DNA of 64,000 nucleotides. It comes from Pectinophora gossypiella (taxonomy: Eukaryota > Arthropoda > Insecta > Lepidoptera > Gelechiidae). The stretch is from contig NC_065406.1 of assembly GCF_024362695.1 (NCBI RefSeq), forward strand, positions 4,650,001-4,714,000. The letters run 5' to 3'. Position numbers and translations under genes: made by a program. This document shows positions 41,576 to 52,406 of the stretch, piece by piece (position 1 is the stretch's first letter; each line of letters starts with the position of its first letter). Below the pieces are notes generated by a model. It saw nothing but the letters and a program-made list of their open reading frames with translations, had not been told where the DNA came from and searched no databases.

Positions 41576-41683
41576 GGGCCGTAACTCACTAGCAAAATGT
41601 CAAAGATACAAGTGAGTAAGCTTTATTTTACGACTGCTAACATTTTGTTGGTGGCGCGACAGCGTCCTAGTGAGATAGGACCC
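41576..41683. mobile_element. MITE with TTA target (PIF/Harbinger-like)
   Basis: Termini GGGCCGTAACTCACTAG and CTAGTGAGATAGGACCC form a 17-bp inverted repeat with 14 matches. Both sides carry TTA (41573-41575 and 41684-41686), the target typical of PIF/Harbinger. The element is 108 bp and non-coding. Confidence 0.65.
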
Positions 41684-41796
41684 TTAAGGTCCGAAATGCC
41701 ACTCGCTGGCAAATTGTCTACTTACCCCATGAACATGACAACACTACCACTATTAGCGGGATAGATTTCGGATAGCCTATCAGAATTACTAGCTTA

Positions 41797-42008
41797 TCTA
41801 TGTATATAAAATATAAGCGAAAGGTCTCTGTGACTTACTCATCACGAAATATCAAAAGCCACAAGTGGGGTTCCTTTAAGGATTTAGGTGCTCACTGGGA
41901 CAGGGTTAAAAGGTGCTTGAAAGTGTGTATGAAACTTTTTTATATTGATAGATTTTTTACAGTTAGAATCATGAAATCTCACGAATGGAGGCGCGGGCGA
42001 ACTGTTAG
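41797..42008 (+). mobile_element. Helitron-like relic
   Basis: It starts TCTATGTATATAAAA after an A and ends GGCGCGGGCGAACTGTTAG before T, close to the GCGGGCAAAAGCTAG-T end of the intact Helitrons. The terminal hairpin and exact CTAG are lost, so this is a tentative, old copy. An 82-codon frame across it is probably chance. Confidence 0.4.
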
Positions 42009-42271
42009 TTATTATATGGTTAAGTTAATACAGACAACTTGCCCGTAACATATAATATTAATTTCTCTCTAGCCTCAGTAATATGGTTTCTGGGAACTCT
42101 CAGTCAATAGCTTTATTCTGAGAGTGCGTCCCAGTGCACTCGACTTTGTGAGGATTCTCAATATTAATCCTTGTCCGAGCGTCCGTATTATATATTGATT
42201 ACGAAATAAAGCCTGTGTAATAGGTATTAGCTTCTCATATGCCTCATGATTAATAATGTGCGTTTCTTCAG

Positions 42272-42592
42272 AAGCCTATATACGTCCTACTGCTGGGCAC
42301 AAGCCTCCCCTCAATCAACCGGAGGGGGTATGGAGCATACTCCACCATGCTGCTCAAATGCGGGTTGGTGGACGTGTTTTTACGGCTAATAGCCGGGACC
42401 AACGGCTTAACGTACCCTCCGAAGTACGGAATCATCTTACTTTTTCGGACAATCAGGTGATTCAAGCCTGAAAAGTCCTTACCAAACAAAGGACACTCTC
42501 ACAAAATGATTTCGACAATGTCCCCATCGGGAATCGAACCCGGACCTCCAGATTGTGAGCCTAACGCTCTAACCACTAGACCACGGAGGCTG
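42272..42592 (-). mobile_element. SINE-B, full length
   Basis: Near-identical layout to 33246-33564, with plus strand CGTCCTACTGCTGGGCAC, GGAGGGGGTATGGAGCATAC, GCTTAACGTACCCTCCGAAG and B box GGGAATCGAACCC. It lacks the TTATGTTATG tail at its left edge. Confidence 0.92.
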
Positions 42593-43275
42593 TTCTATAT
42601 ATTATTATTTATTCAATCTTTACTAGTCTTACAGTTTACAATGCCCTGCAAAAAAAATGTGTTTTGTAAAATTGTTCTGCTCAAATTAATTCGAGTCTAA
42701 ACAAAGCACACCCATATTTTCCTTTGATCATGGAAAATAAACTAGAAAAGCGGCGATTACAGAACAGGGAGTTTAAACGAACTTGCCGGAATGAATTAAA
42801 ACTACGACCTGCATTCAAGCCTCTATAATGCTTTATAAGTATGTGATAAGAACCAACTTTAGCTTCAGAGATTCGTAGACTTACTCTTAACGCTATATGG
42901 ATTATTAGGATTCCGTAGCCAAATGGCAAAAAACAGAACCCTTATGAATCCATCCGTCCGTCTGTCACAGCCACTTTTTTCCGAAACTATAAGAGCTGTA
43001 CTGTTGAAACTTGGTAAGTAGATGTATTCTGTGAACCATAAAAATATTTTCACCCAAAAACCTTTCATGGAGGAGTCTGAATCGCACTTGGCAGCTTTTT
43101 TGGTTGATGGAAAAAAGGAAAAAGAAAGGAAAGCTTAGATACCTAAGCGTTTTCTTCAGTGACGACCTCTGCAATATAATAACTATAGTTATAGTTACTC
43201 TGATCAGAACGATGAACTTTTCTAAATCGATAGACTTAGAATTCTAGTTATATCAAGATCACCTCTTCCTAGCGT
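42593..43275. other. Unassigned stretch
   Basis: Overlapping short minus-strand frames at 42681-43174 have no motif. A small palindrome, ACTATAGTTATAGT, lies near 43185. Confidence 0.45.
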
Positions 43276-43276
43276 T

Positions 43277-43380
43277 ATCACGTTTTCACTCCGCTTATTT
43301 AACTTGAAGATTTGATTTGTCCGGTTTTTATAGAAGAGACTGGCTATCTGACCTACAGATTAAGCCACGTACCTCCGAGT
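43277..43380 (-). mobile_element. SINE-D fragment
   Basis: ACGTTTTCACTCCGCTTATT, ACTTGAAGATTTG, TCCGGTTTTTATAGAAGAGA and ACGTACCTCCGA match the SINE-D 3' half on the minus strand. Confidence 0.65.
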
Positions 43381-43490
43381 CGTGTGGGTTGTGAGGAGAA
43401 TGACCAACCTCAGCAACCCTAGTGTCAGGGTTATTATTGAGCCGCCAAAGGCCCCTGTCACGGCTGGTGCAACCACTACGAGTGTTCGAA
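43381..43490 (-). mobile_element. SINE-A 3' fragment
   Basis: CGTGTGGGTTGTGAGGAGAA, CAACCCTAGTGTCAGGG and GAGCCGCCAAAGGCCCCTG match the SINE-A tail. It joins directly to a SINE-D fragment. Confidence 0.75.
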
Positions 43491-44209
43491 GATATTCGTA
43501 TTTGTAAGAGCCATACGGCTCTATAGAGGGGCGAGCCGGCAACAGGTCCCGTCAGACGTCAAACCCAACAAAGCTTTTGACAGCCCGTCGTGAGCTCGAT
43601 TCCTTTTATTGTTTGGCTTTGTTCGTGACAACGTGTTCCTTGATTTAAGTGCTCCGAGCATAAAGGGAAAACGCAGAATTTCCCTGAAATCGAACCGATG
43701 AAAAGGTTTCCAGGAAACTCTTTTTTTCTATTTACGGTAAAAAAATGCTTTTATTTTGCATTGTATGGATTTTGTCTATTCTTTGTTTATAAAATTGAAT
43801 ACCTATTGTGATGGCAAGCTTTATTTATAGGTATTTTGCATACGACATCATGCTCGTCATCAACCGAAATTGGTATCGAATATCACCACTTGCAGACTGC
43901 AATTTGTGTTGGAAGCGGCGCTTGATACTTAGTGCCCATCTTTGTGTGGATTTATCTTGCAGCACGAGGGCCGTGCGTCTGCAGCGCTTCAGCCACACGA
44001 CTAATTTGAAAGCAAGGAGCACTAACCTAAGCAATATCGCCGCCACATACTCTTTCTATTCCTCTTTTATTTTGTATTTAATATATCCTGTTTGTGCAGT
44101 ATTTGTTATTCAAATCATCAAAATTAACCTGAAGTTACCAATGCCTGTGATGATGGTCGATAAACAAATACACCTACGCAACTATAATTTTCTAGTAATA
44201 ACTATTATT
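43491..44209. other. Unassigned stretch with the start of a 234-codon frame
   Basis: The longest open frame in the window (43808-44512, plus) starts here, crosses a retro-insertion junction at 44225 and ends inside a SINE-D head, so it is not a single ancestral gene. No domain is recognised in its first 139 residues. Confidence 0.5.
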
Positions 44210-44224
44210 ACACGAGGATACGAG

Positions 44225-44763
44225 GCTCTACTTTCTATGGTAGAGGATAACCTGCGTATGATGTACAAAAAAAAGCATTCGAAATTCTGGTCTAATTACC
44301 CAACAGCAGTTGTTTACATAATAGACGAATTACCTGTAAATAAAAGAGAAAGTTTGAGTACAACGATACATTTATGTTTAGGTCTTATAATAAAGAATGA
44401 AATACTACGGATCCCCATTTCCCCATTTTTTTTTTGGAGCCGTGGCTGCCCAGTTAGTAGAACGCTTACCTCTCACTTTGAGGTCGTAGGTTCGAATCCA
44501 GCACAGGCGTAAACGTTTGGAACATGCTAAAATGTTTGGATCATAGATATCACGTGCTCAGCGGTGAAGGAAAACATCATGAAGAAACCCACATTCCAGA
44601 TAAATTCATTTTTGGAGTGTGACCTAACCTGTATTAGGCTGGTTTTCCCTTCGCGGGTTGGAAGGTCAGACAGGCAGTCGCTTCTGTAAAAACCGGACCT
44701 GTCAAATCTTCAGGTAAGGTAAGCGGACCCTGTGAAAAACGGGATAATGCTAGGGGGATGATG
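44225..44763 (+). mobile_element. Chimeric retro-insertion: unknown 5' part plus SINE-D
   Basis: A 539-bp segment lies between perfect 15-bp repeats, ACACGAGGATACGAG, at 44210-44224 and 44764-44778. Its 3' 331 bp is SINE-D (44433-44763: GGAGCCGTGGCTGCCCAGTT, B box GGTTCGAATCC, TGACCTAACCTGTATTAGGC, GGGATAATGCTAGGGGGATG). Its first 208 bp is not a known family here and ends in TTTTTTTTT. This looks like a SINE copied together with unrelated 5' sequence, by 5' transduction or template switching. Confidence 0.8.
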
Positions 44764-44932
44764 ACACGAGGATACGAGTTACAGTTGGATAACTACATTT
44801 CTAATTTAAACATAACCCTTCACTGACAGTTTTAGTTTCACAGGTATCCGTTTGAATGACAGGTAGCAACTTTGTTAAACACACATCGTGGGCGCCCATA
44901 ATGTGGGCGTTGTATATTCAACACTATCCAAC

Positions 44933-45157
44933 CAGTGCAGTGACGTGCCTTTCCCGGGAATGTTCCCAAAGTGAGAATATTCCCGTTGTAAAAATTCTTT
45001 AATAGTAAGAACACTGGCCGGTTCTTTGGTGCAAATTGTGATTTTTTTGTACTCTGACCCTATCTGCGTAAAGACTTGATAATAAATAAAGCTCTTTTTA
45101 CATAACTCTTGCGCTGTTTTACTATCTACTTTGGAAACATTCCCGGGAACATCACTG
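44933..45157. mobile_element. hAT-type MITE
   Basis: The ends are CAGTG...CACTG with inverted TCCCGGGAATGTTCCCAAAG and TTTGGAAACATTCCCGGGA. The flanks TATCCAAC (44925-44932) and TATCCAAT (45158-45165) match at 7 of 8, as expected for an 8-bp hAT target duplication. It is 225 bp with no transposase. Confidence 0.8.
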
Positions 45158-45194
45158 TATCCAATACAAGACTTATCTATTCAATATGTAGATA

Positions 45195-45329
45195 GATAGA
45201 TAAAATACTTTATTGAGCACAATGGACCCAAAATACAGAGATAAGGACAGCATAAACAGAAAAGCACAACAGGCGGCCTTATTGCTCATGCAGCAATTTC
45301 TTCCAGGCAACCTTTGGGTTTTATGTAGT
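45195..45329 (-). mobile_element. LINE 3' tail
   Basis: It contains ATAAAATACTTTATTGAGCA, GGCGGCCTTATTGCTCATGC and TTTCTTCCAGGCAACC, with GATA repeats at the tail. The Helitron begins at its inner edge. Confidence 0.75.
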
Positions 45330-45330
45330 A

Positions 45331-46798
45331 CTAGCTTTTGCCCGCGACTCCGTCCGCGTGGCGTGTTATAAAAGAAAGATCTTTGTGTGTGTGGGAGAAA
45401 GGTTAAAAATGCTTAATTTTATTATTTTTAAATGAGGTTACAGTATAAGTAGCTCAGTTAAATAATGAATTGTTATCAATTTCTAGATTATTAGTTTATG
45501 ATTTGGTTTGATATTTTAGGAAAATACGATCAGTTTCGAAAATTTAAACAAAATTTAAAAATTACAACAGAAATACGCCGTGAAACGTCCGCCTGGAAAA
45601 TTCAACAGAAAACTACTTACGAAAGATTTGAACCATCCAAGAATAGTGAAAAGTTCGCCCGCAAAATTCAATATTTGACACGACCATCAACGACGTCTGC
45701 CCTCACGCGTCTGCCGCGTTCCGGTTGCTCACACAGGTGCTGCCCCCCCTCCGCGCCTCGCCCCCGCTGTCGCCGCCCCACAAACGCCGCCGTGGCCGCG
45801 ACGTTTCTTGGTTTCCACTACCGCGAGCTATAAATTTCAAGCCTCTAACTCGCTTCCCGTCCCCAGGGAAATTTTTAACTTTGCATTCACTAAGGTATAT
45901 AATATATGCATGTCAAATTTCAAGCATGTAACTTATACAGTTTAGATTTTTTCATACATTTTTTTTACCCGCCAATTCCCATTTTTCAAAATACAGCCAT
46001 AACTAAAATTTATATTTACTAAGGTATGCATGCATGCTTTTATTCGTAGCATGCATGCTAGATTGAAAACATCTATCTTACGCGGTTTAGATTTTATCAT
46101 ACAAATGTTTTTTCCCGCTAACTCCCGTTCCCGTGGGAATTTTGCAATATCCAGTTGCAACTAAGCTTTAAGTTAACTATGGTACCTGCATGCCAAATTT
46201 CAAGCGTCTAACTTAAGCGGTTTAGAATTTTTATACAAAAGGGTTTTCCCGCTAATTCCTGTTCCCGTGGGAATTTCGGGAATTCCTTTCTTAGTGCACC
46301 TCTACGGTACCTAAGCTACGTCCCTTCCTAATTTCAAGTGCCTACGTTTAGCCGTTTAGGCTGTGCGTTGATATGTCAGTCATTCAGTCAGTCAGTTTCT
46401 CCTTTTATATATTTAGAAGATATTTCCGTCATACATGATTTCTATGTAACTTTAACCATTAAGGCTGCTCACGCGACGGAAGCTTAAAAAATGGAGTAAC
46501 TTCTCCCGTTTTCCCAAAATTTCCCCTCACTACTCTGCTCCTATTGATTGTAGCGTGATGAAAAGTATACTATAACCTGCCCAGGAGTATGAAGAATAAT
46601 TGTACCAAGTTTCATTAAAATCCGTCCAGTAGTTTTTGTTTCTATAAGGAACATACAGACAGACAGACAGACAGACAAAAATTTTACTGATTGCATTTTT
46701 GGCATCAGTATCGATCACTAATCACCCCCTGATAGTTATTTTGAAAATATATTTAATGTACAGAATTGACCTCTCTACAGATTTATTATAAGTATAGA
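45331..46798 (-). mobile_element. Non-autonomous Helitron, single-body copy
   Basis: Minus strand: TCTATACTTATAATAAATCT start, imperfect hairpin, GGCAAAAGCTAG end; host A at 45330 and T at 46799. It shares its body with 20446-22973 (GATTTTATCATACAAATG, TTCCCGTGGGAA, AGTTTCATTAAAATCCGTCC) but has only one 134-bp-type segment. A 436-bp block (about 45394-45830), ending in a very GC-rich portion with CCCCCCCTCCGCGCC, is absent from the other copy. A 111-codon frame spans that block without a recognised domain. Confidence 0.92.
46656..46677 (+). repeat. (CAGA)5 microsatellite
   Basis: A 22-bp CAGA run in the Helitron, shorter than the 54-bp run at the same place in the sister copy. Confidence 0.95.
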
Positions 46799-46799
46799 T

Positions 46800-47818
46800 G
46801 TTTTCATTCACACAGAGTCAGTCAAATGCAAAATAATACTTAACTGTGAATTCGAAGTGACCACAGCATCTACTGCTTTCATCATAAATCCATTTGGCTT
46901 AGTTTATTTATGACAAAAATAATACCGATCACCGAATGGTGTGGCTACATTTACGCCATCTATTGACGCCGAAACGTATATAGCGAGGGTCCCAACACCC
47001 TTAAATTACCTACCACATAACACTGTACCTTAGGTGACATAATTAAAGACAACATTTACATAATAACGCTCCCTCGACACCGACGCACGTTGTCTCGGGA
47101 CAAAATCGATCACCTCATAATCCAGGCTTAGACAAATCTAATTACAGTGTGTACACCCCTTTGCAACGAGTAAAATTCCCTGCCACATTCTCTGATATTT
47201 AATTCCTAGGTTGACTTTAAAAATTACTCCCGCCACGTAAAGCGGAGTGCCTTTACCGTATAAAATATTAGGATAATTTCTGAATTCTCACTGCTTTTTA
47301 CCCGAATCTTATTAAGTTTTTATAACAGCAAATGAAACTTTACTTAGTTTTTATTTGTGTTTATGTTGAGTAATGTTACTGAGACTGGGTTTATGATTGT
47401 CTTTTAGAGGTTTTTTTTTGCAAGTTCCTACTCAGTTGTATTTTGCCTTAGGAAGTTGGAAAATAAAACTTTAATGCACGTATTATAATAGGCTGCATGA
47501 GTGAAATGGTTGGTGCAAATAATATTCACTTCCCCATTTTTCAGTCGTAAAATATTTACGAGAACTATAAAACGAAACCGATTGTAACGTATGAATTAAA
47601 ATTAATTTCTTAAATAGGTATACCCAGAATACAATCAAAAGATTAATTTTCAAACGGCCAATTAACTAAATAACTAGGAGTCGTAATCGTCTACGGTCTC
47701 ATTTTTGAACAATATCATTGTATTTGAATGTCTTCGACCGCAAAACAGATCTTGAAGATTTGCCTCCGCGCCTATTGTTCAAAGGGCTCGCAATATAATT
47801 GCTCATACGAAAAGCGAT
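46800..47818. other. Unassigned AT-rich stretch
   Basis: No gene or family is recognised. Confidence 0.5.
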
Positions 47819-47826
47819 ATTAAAAT

Positions 47827-48122
47827 TATCATCATCATCAGCCCATTAACATCCCCACTGCTGGGGCACGGGCCTTCCCTATAGATGGATAGGGAGATCG
47901 GGCCTTAAACCATCACGCGGGCCCATTGCGGATTGATGGTTATTAACGACTGCTAATGCAGCCGGGACCAACGGCTTAACGTGCCCTCCGAAGTACGGAG
48001 GAGCTCGAGATGAAAACTTTTTTTTGTGGTCACCACCACCGGCCTTTGCGAAAGTTGCTTAACTTCAACAATCGCAGACCGAGCATGTTTACCGCTGCGC
48101 TACCGAGCTCCTCAATCGTTAT
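47827..48122 (-). mobile_element. SINE-C, full copy
   Basis: Minus strand: tRNA-like GCTCGGTAGCGCAGCGG, GAAGTTAAGCAAC, a damaged 5S C-box side (GGTGGTGACC), core, and plus-strand CCCCACTGCTGGGGCACGGG with ATCATCATCATC at the tail. Possible 7-bp duplication TTAAAAT at 47820-47826 and 48123-48129. Confidence 0.9.
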
Positions 48123-48124
48123 TT

Positions 48125-48580
48125 AAAATATCTCCTTCAGATCCAAGTCACAGGTCTCGAATGTTACCGACTTAAATTTTTATTAGACGGCAAAAAAACG
48201 AGCGGAAAGTTAAGATTTATTGTTATTTGAGGTTGATGAGGAGTGTTTTTATTAGTTTAGGCTGTTTTATAAAGGAAAAGTCATGTAAACGAGAGCGTAC
48301 CTGAGTTTCTTTAACAAACTTTTGTTATAAAAACAATCTTTGAAGTTACATCTGAAGTTGAATAATTCTTTTTCACAAAACCACATACGAGTACAACGTG
48401 GAGGGAAGAAAGGGCGTAGAATGTGTCTACCTATTATTATCATCCCGGTGCTATAGTAAAAATCCCCTAAGGAACTAAGATTACTACATCCAGATGACCA
48501 CACGATTAATCATTTTATTAGTTTTCTTGTGAGGTCAAAATCACTTTGTTAGACTGTCCTACACGCGTGCTATTGTTGGG
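48125..48580. other. Unassigned stretch
   Basis: A 78-codon minus frame at 48267-48503 has no motif. Confidence 0.5.
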
Positions 48581-48582
48581 TA

Positions 48583-48719
48583 CAGTGATTCAAGCCTGCA
48601 ATGTCCTTACCAAACAAAGGACAGTCTCACAAAGTGATTTTGACATTGCCCCTTCAGGAATCGAACCCGGACCTCCGGATCGTGAGCCTAACGCTCTAAC
48701 CACTAGACCACGGACGCAG
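48583..48719 (-). mobile_element. SINE-B head half
   Basis: Plus strand GTGATTCAAGCCTGCAATGT, AACAAAGGACAGTCTCACA, AGGAATCGAACCCGGACCTC and TAACCACTAGACCACGGAC. The core and 3' end are absent. Confidence 0.85.
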
Positions 48720-48991
48720 TTAATGTACGTTATTTCGAATTTCAATGTCAATAACTTTACCGTCTCCAATACTCCACGGGACTCGCGATTTAACTCCCTA
48801 TAATGTACAGTCCAGAGAATAATAAAGTTCTGAGCGTAATGTAGCCGTGATTCAAACTTGATAAGCCTCCTGAAGCCTACAGATTTATTGACTCTTCCTG
48901 GAATCGCTTCCAATGAATATTTAATTATCTGCAAGCAACCTAAGTAAACTTTGGTTTTGTGTTTTTATTAACCGACTTCAAAAAAGAAGTA

Positions 48992-49113
48992 GGCTATTTT
49001 ACTTCTTCTATCGTATGGGTTATTATGTGGATTACCAACGTCATGACTCTGGTGTAATAACCCTGATTATTGAGCCGCCAAAGGCCACTGACGTGGCTCA
49101 AGTAACAACTACC
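48992..49113 (-). mobile_element. SINE-A 3' fragment
   Basis: CTTCTTCTATCGTATGGGTT, GATTATTGAGCCGCCAAAGG and GGCTCAAGTAACAACTAC. Just upstream, ACCGACTTCAAAAAAGAAGT (48970-48990) resembles a common lepidopteran repeat edge. Confidence 0.75.
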
Positions 49114-49261
49114 TAATTACACAGACGTGAAAAAACTTGTATATTTAGATACGTGTCTGTTAAGCTGTTGATATTTTCTACATTATAAACACTTGTACTT
49201 CAGAAACCTATAGAGATAACTAAAAAGTAAAGCAAGTCGCAAAATTTTGTAATTTATATTC

Positions 49262-49588
49262 TTCTATCGTGTGGATTGTGAGGTGAATTACCAACACCAT
49301 CAACCCTGGTGTCAGGGTTATTACTGAACCGCCATAGGCCCCTGACATGACTCATGTAACGACTACATACTTACATCAGTAAGTAACAATCGAGAGCAAC
49401 GGCTTAACGTGCCTTCCGAAGCACGGATCTTTTTACTTTTTGAACAATCAGATGATCAGCCTGTAATGTCCTAACCAAATTAAGGATCACGAAGTGATTT
49501 TTGTGATTTGTCCCCACCGGGATTCGAACCCGGGACCTCCGGATCGTGAGCACAACGCTTAACCACTGGACCCAGGATTAATAATCGC
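49262..49588 (-). mobile_element. SINE-A, full length with 14-bp target duplication
   Basis: Minus-strand copy with TTCTATCGTGTGG tail side, core (plus GGCTTAACGTGCCTTCCGAA), B box GGGATTCGAACCCGGGACC and head TAACCACTGGACCC. It is flanked by TGTAATTTATATTC at 49248-49261 and 49589-49602. Confidence 0.93.
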
Positions 49589-49590
49589 TG

Positions 49591-49662
49591 TAATTTATAT
49601 TCAGCTTATATTTTTAACCAGAAAAGTAATTTATATTCAGTTTATATTTTTAACCAGAAAAT
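49591..49662. repeat. 36-bp tandem duplication
   Basis: Two adjacent 36-bp units starting TAATTTATATTCAG and ending AACCAGAAAA(G/T), differing at two positions. The first 12 bp also form part of the target duplication of the neighbouring SINE-A. Confidence 0.9.
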
Positions 49663-51138
49663 CTCCATTCCCGTCGAGAGATAATCACATTTGTTAGTGC
49701 TAACCCCTCTTGACCTAGCCTGAAGATGGTGCAAATTTTCTATCATAATAACGTAATAATCTGAGTAACTAGTTATTTAACCGCTGCAGTCCCAAATGAT
49801 GCTAAAGCTTACTTATTCTTTGTTAACATACGATTTATGATGTTCATGTTATGAGAAATAATATTATGTTAGGTACTTAGAGTAATAATGTATGGTAAGT
49901 ACCTTACATATTATTACTAGATTATTAGAGTGGGATTAAAACAATGAGTTCAGATACTTTTCGGCCCGAGCATGTATTGAAAAGCGAGTACGGCATAGAC
50001 ATTGCGAGGCTTGTGCTTCGCATGCCGTGCTATGTGAAATACGAGACGCCACGCCACGATTATGAAAGCACATTAACACGGCTTTACACTTGGAAAATGA
50101 ATTCGGTAATGACTTAAGACCCGATAAAGGAAAACAAAAAGCATTTATCTTATTTAATTAATTTCCCAGTCATACTATTAAACCGAAATCAGTCCGGAAT
50201 TCTAGTTAAAATACTAACTCCAACGATGCAAACATTTCATTTACCTCAAATACCTAAAACAATATAGACATGCAAATCGACAACTGAAACTGACACAGGA
50301 ATCGCTTGAGTTGAAGTACGATTTGCAAAGTTTAGCTGCATATTACTCTGCAGACGTGGTACAAGCGTTCCTGTCTGCAAGTGGGGGTCGGAGCTCCCCC
50401 GTCTAAGCCCCCAGTCAGGGAGGTCTAAGGGGGGATTTGGGAGGCATTCGGGAGGGGGCCCGGGCAACAGGTGCTTCGTTGCCAAGCACCCGAACAGAAT
50501 CAACTGCGAACCAATAACAATCGCGGTATATATATTGAGTTTCTATAGAAACAGACTGATATTAGCTGTCAGTTGAAGTCTTGAGGGCCTGAGTAATTGG
50601 AAGCTAGATTAATTATAGGTTATATATTCTCATATCTTGTGATAGAATATACAGATTAATGTGCAATTTTTAAGCGTGTGTTAGAATATTATTGGCGTTC
50701 TGTGATCAGCTCAACAAACAGAACTTCTAAGGCCTTTGAAAATGTCTCCAGACATGCATAAATTATTATAGTTAACTTTATATAAGTAGTTTATATATTT
50801 ATATACTTTAATTAACTTTTCAACTAAGTAAGTAAAAACTACGTAAGTGCTGTTCGAACTAAGTAATTAGTACTTAAACGGTAATAAAAATATTCAGTAA
50901 AAACACATTTCAAATACCAAACCAGTAAGTTCGAAGTTATCAAAAACTGTAGGTATATTTTAACTCATTAAAAAGTTACCGCTACCAAATGAGAACTAAG
51001 TTACACGATTTAAAGTATTGCACTCGTGGGTACATTATTAACTTTGTTTCTATTTTAACCTTTTCAGTTAAATATACTTGTAGTTTCGTATTCAGCTTAG
51101 GTACCTAAGTACAGTGATGCATACAATGTTACCTATAG
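49663..51138. other. Mostly unassigned, with a GC-rich island
   Basis: The stretch at 50375-50475 is strikingly G-rich (GGGGGTCGGAGCTCCCCC, GGGAGGGGGCCCGGGC) within AT-rich DNA. An 85-codon minus frame (50246-50503) spans it without recognised domain. A hairpin-like GTAATAATGTA...TACATATTATTAC lies near 49885-49920. Confidence 0.4.
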
Positions 51139-51140
51139 CC

Positions 51141-51432
51141 TAAAGGCCTGTGTCTACTACACCGTATCATCCTAGGACTGTCCTAGGACCGTGTCAGGCA
51201 CGGACCGGCGCATGTCGGACTCTACTATGCCCACTGCAACGAAGCAATCCCGTTCTATCCACGTATGTACCGGGAATTCTGGCCGGTCCATGCATGCTAT
51301 GCTACGGTGTTGGCCAGTGACGGAACGGTCTAGTGGACATTGCACCATAGAAATTCATACAAATAATATTTTTTGCCTGTGCCGAGACGGATACGGTCCT
51401 AGTATGATACGGTGTAGTGGGCACGAACCTTA
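51141..51432. mobile_element. MITE with roughly 38-bp imperfect terminal repeats
   Basis: Left TGTCTACTACACCGTATCAT then CCTAGGACTG; right CGGTCCTAGTATGATACGGT then GTAGTGGGCACG. Ends are TAAAGG and CCTTA. The interior is rich in CCTAGG and GGACCGG motifs. TTA/TAA at the ends could be a 3-bp target, but this is not certain. It is non-coding. Confidence 0.7.
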
Positions 51433-52070
51433 AGTATCTATAACTGTTTTGTACATCCAAATAAATCACACTTTCAAAACTCTTCAGTGTCATGTGGACT
51501 TTATTCTTTTGAATTTAAGTTGCCATTGTGACAAGCGGTTTTTACAATCTATTTTAATCTGTTTTTTTTTAAGAAGATTACGGTAAAAATTTTTCGCAGA
51601 TATAATCGGCGCGGCTCGCTAATACAGTCGCTAGTAATCCACAATAAAAACGACATCGCAAGAATATCTATGTATAAAATACTTAATTGATCTTCTAAAT
51701 AGCCACGCCATGCTTAGTAATAATAACACAAGGCCAAATTTCATTTCATTCAATTTCAACTAAAGGTAAGGTTCGCTGGAACTCATCAATCAAGTTCGTA
51801 ATTAGTCAAAATTAACCCAGAAACGCCACCGAGGGAATCAAGAGGACATCAGCCCACAAATTCGAATTTCTCAAAATTGATTTTAATTAAATTCTATAAG
51901 GAAAACTGTGCAAAACTCTCGAATTATTCAACGAATCGCTCTCTTATTGTTTCCATTAAAACCAATTTAAAAGCGGCTCACTCATTACTTAATCTCATTG
52001 AGTAAATCACACTTGCAGATAATAAGTAATTGGTTATTGTATTTAGGCCTTTTATTTTGTATTTTATTGA
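51433..52070. other. Unassigned stretch
   Basis: No feature is recognised. Confidence 0.5.
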
Positions 52071-52072
52071 GT

Positions 52073-52320
52073 TGGTTTGGGCACGTAGAGTGGATGGAGG
52101 ATAATGGGATGAAAGTAGTATAATAAAGCGAAGGTTGGTGGATGTACATTGACCAAATTGGAGATGTCCTTAGAAAAGGTTCAATGCGATCTACCCTGAA
52201 CCGGCGTGCGTGCATGAAACGATGGATGAATGTGGAGGAAGCAAGAGAAGTGTGTCAGGATCGAAGCAAATGGAATTCCATAGCCTCTGCTTACCCCGGC
52301 GGGAAAAATATATGTATGTA
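52073..52320 (+). mobile_element. LINE C-terminal relic (third tail type)
   Basis: Reading frames give LSWFGHVEWMEDNGMK and, after a frameshift, YIDQIGDVLRKGSMRS, TLNRRACMKRWMNVEEAREV, CQDRSKWNSIASAYPGGKN, followed by TATGTATGTATG. This is the tail of a non-LTR retrotransposon protein, with parallel fragments at 57213-57310 and 60180-60275. It is 5'-truncated. Confidence 0.8.
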
Positions 52321-52339
52321 TGTGTTTATTGATTTACAT

Positions 52340-52406
52340 TGCATCTCCCTATCCATCCATAGGGAAGGCCCGTGCCCCAGCAGTGGGGACGTTAATGGGC
52401 TGATGA
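52340..52406 (+). mobile_element. 67-bp SINE-C 3' fragment with 19-bp target duplication
   Basis: GCATCTCCCTATCCATCCAT, AGGGAAGGCCCGTGCCCCAG, CAGTGGGGACGTTAATGGGC, TGATGA. It is flanked by TGTGTTTATTGATTTACAT (52321-52339) and TGTGTTTATTGACTTACAT (52407-52425), 18 of 19 identical. It is among the shortest complete insertions seen here. Confidence 0.9.

Noticed and set aside
43808..44512. 234-codon open frame, the longest in the window, as a protein gene
   Set aside because: It crosses the left junction of a retro-insertion (15-bp target duplication at 44210-44224) and ends inside a SINE-D head, so its parts have different origins. No domain is recognised.
45498..45833. 111-codon frame inside the second Helitron as a captured gene
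   Set aside because: It lacks a recognisable domain, and its C-terminal half is a translation of a C-rich stretch. Kept only as a question in the findings.
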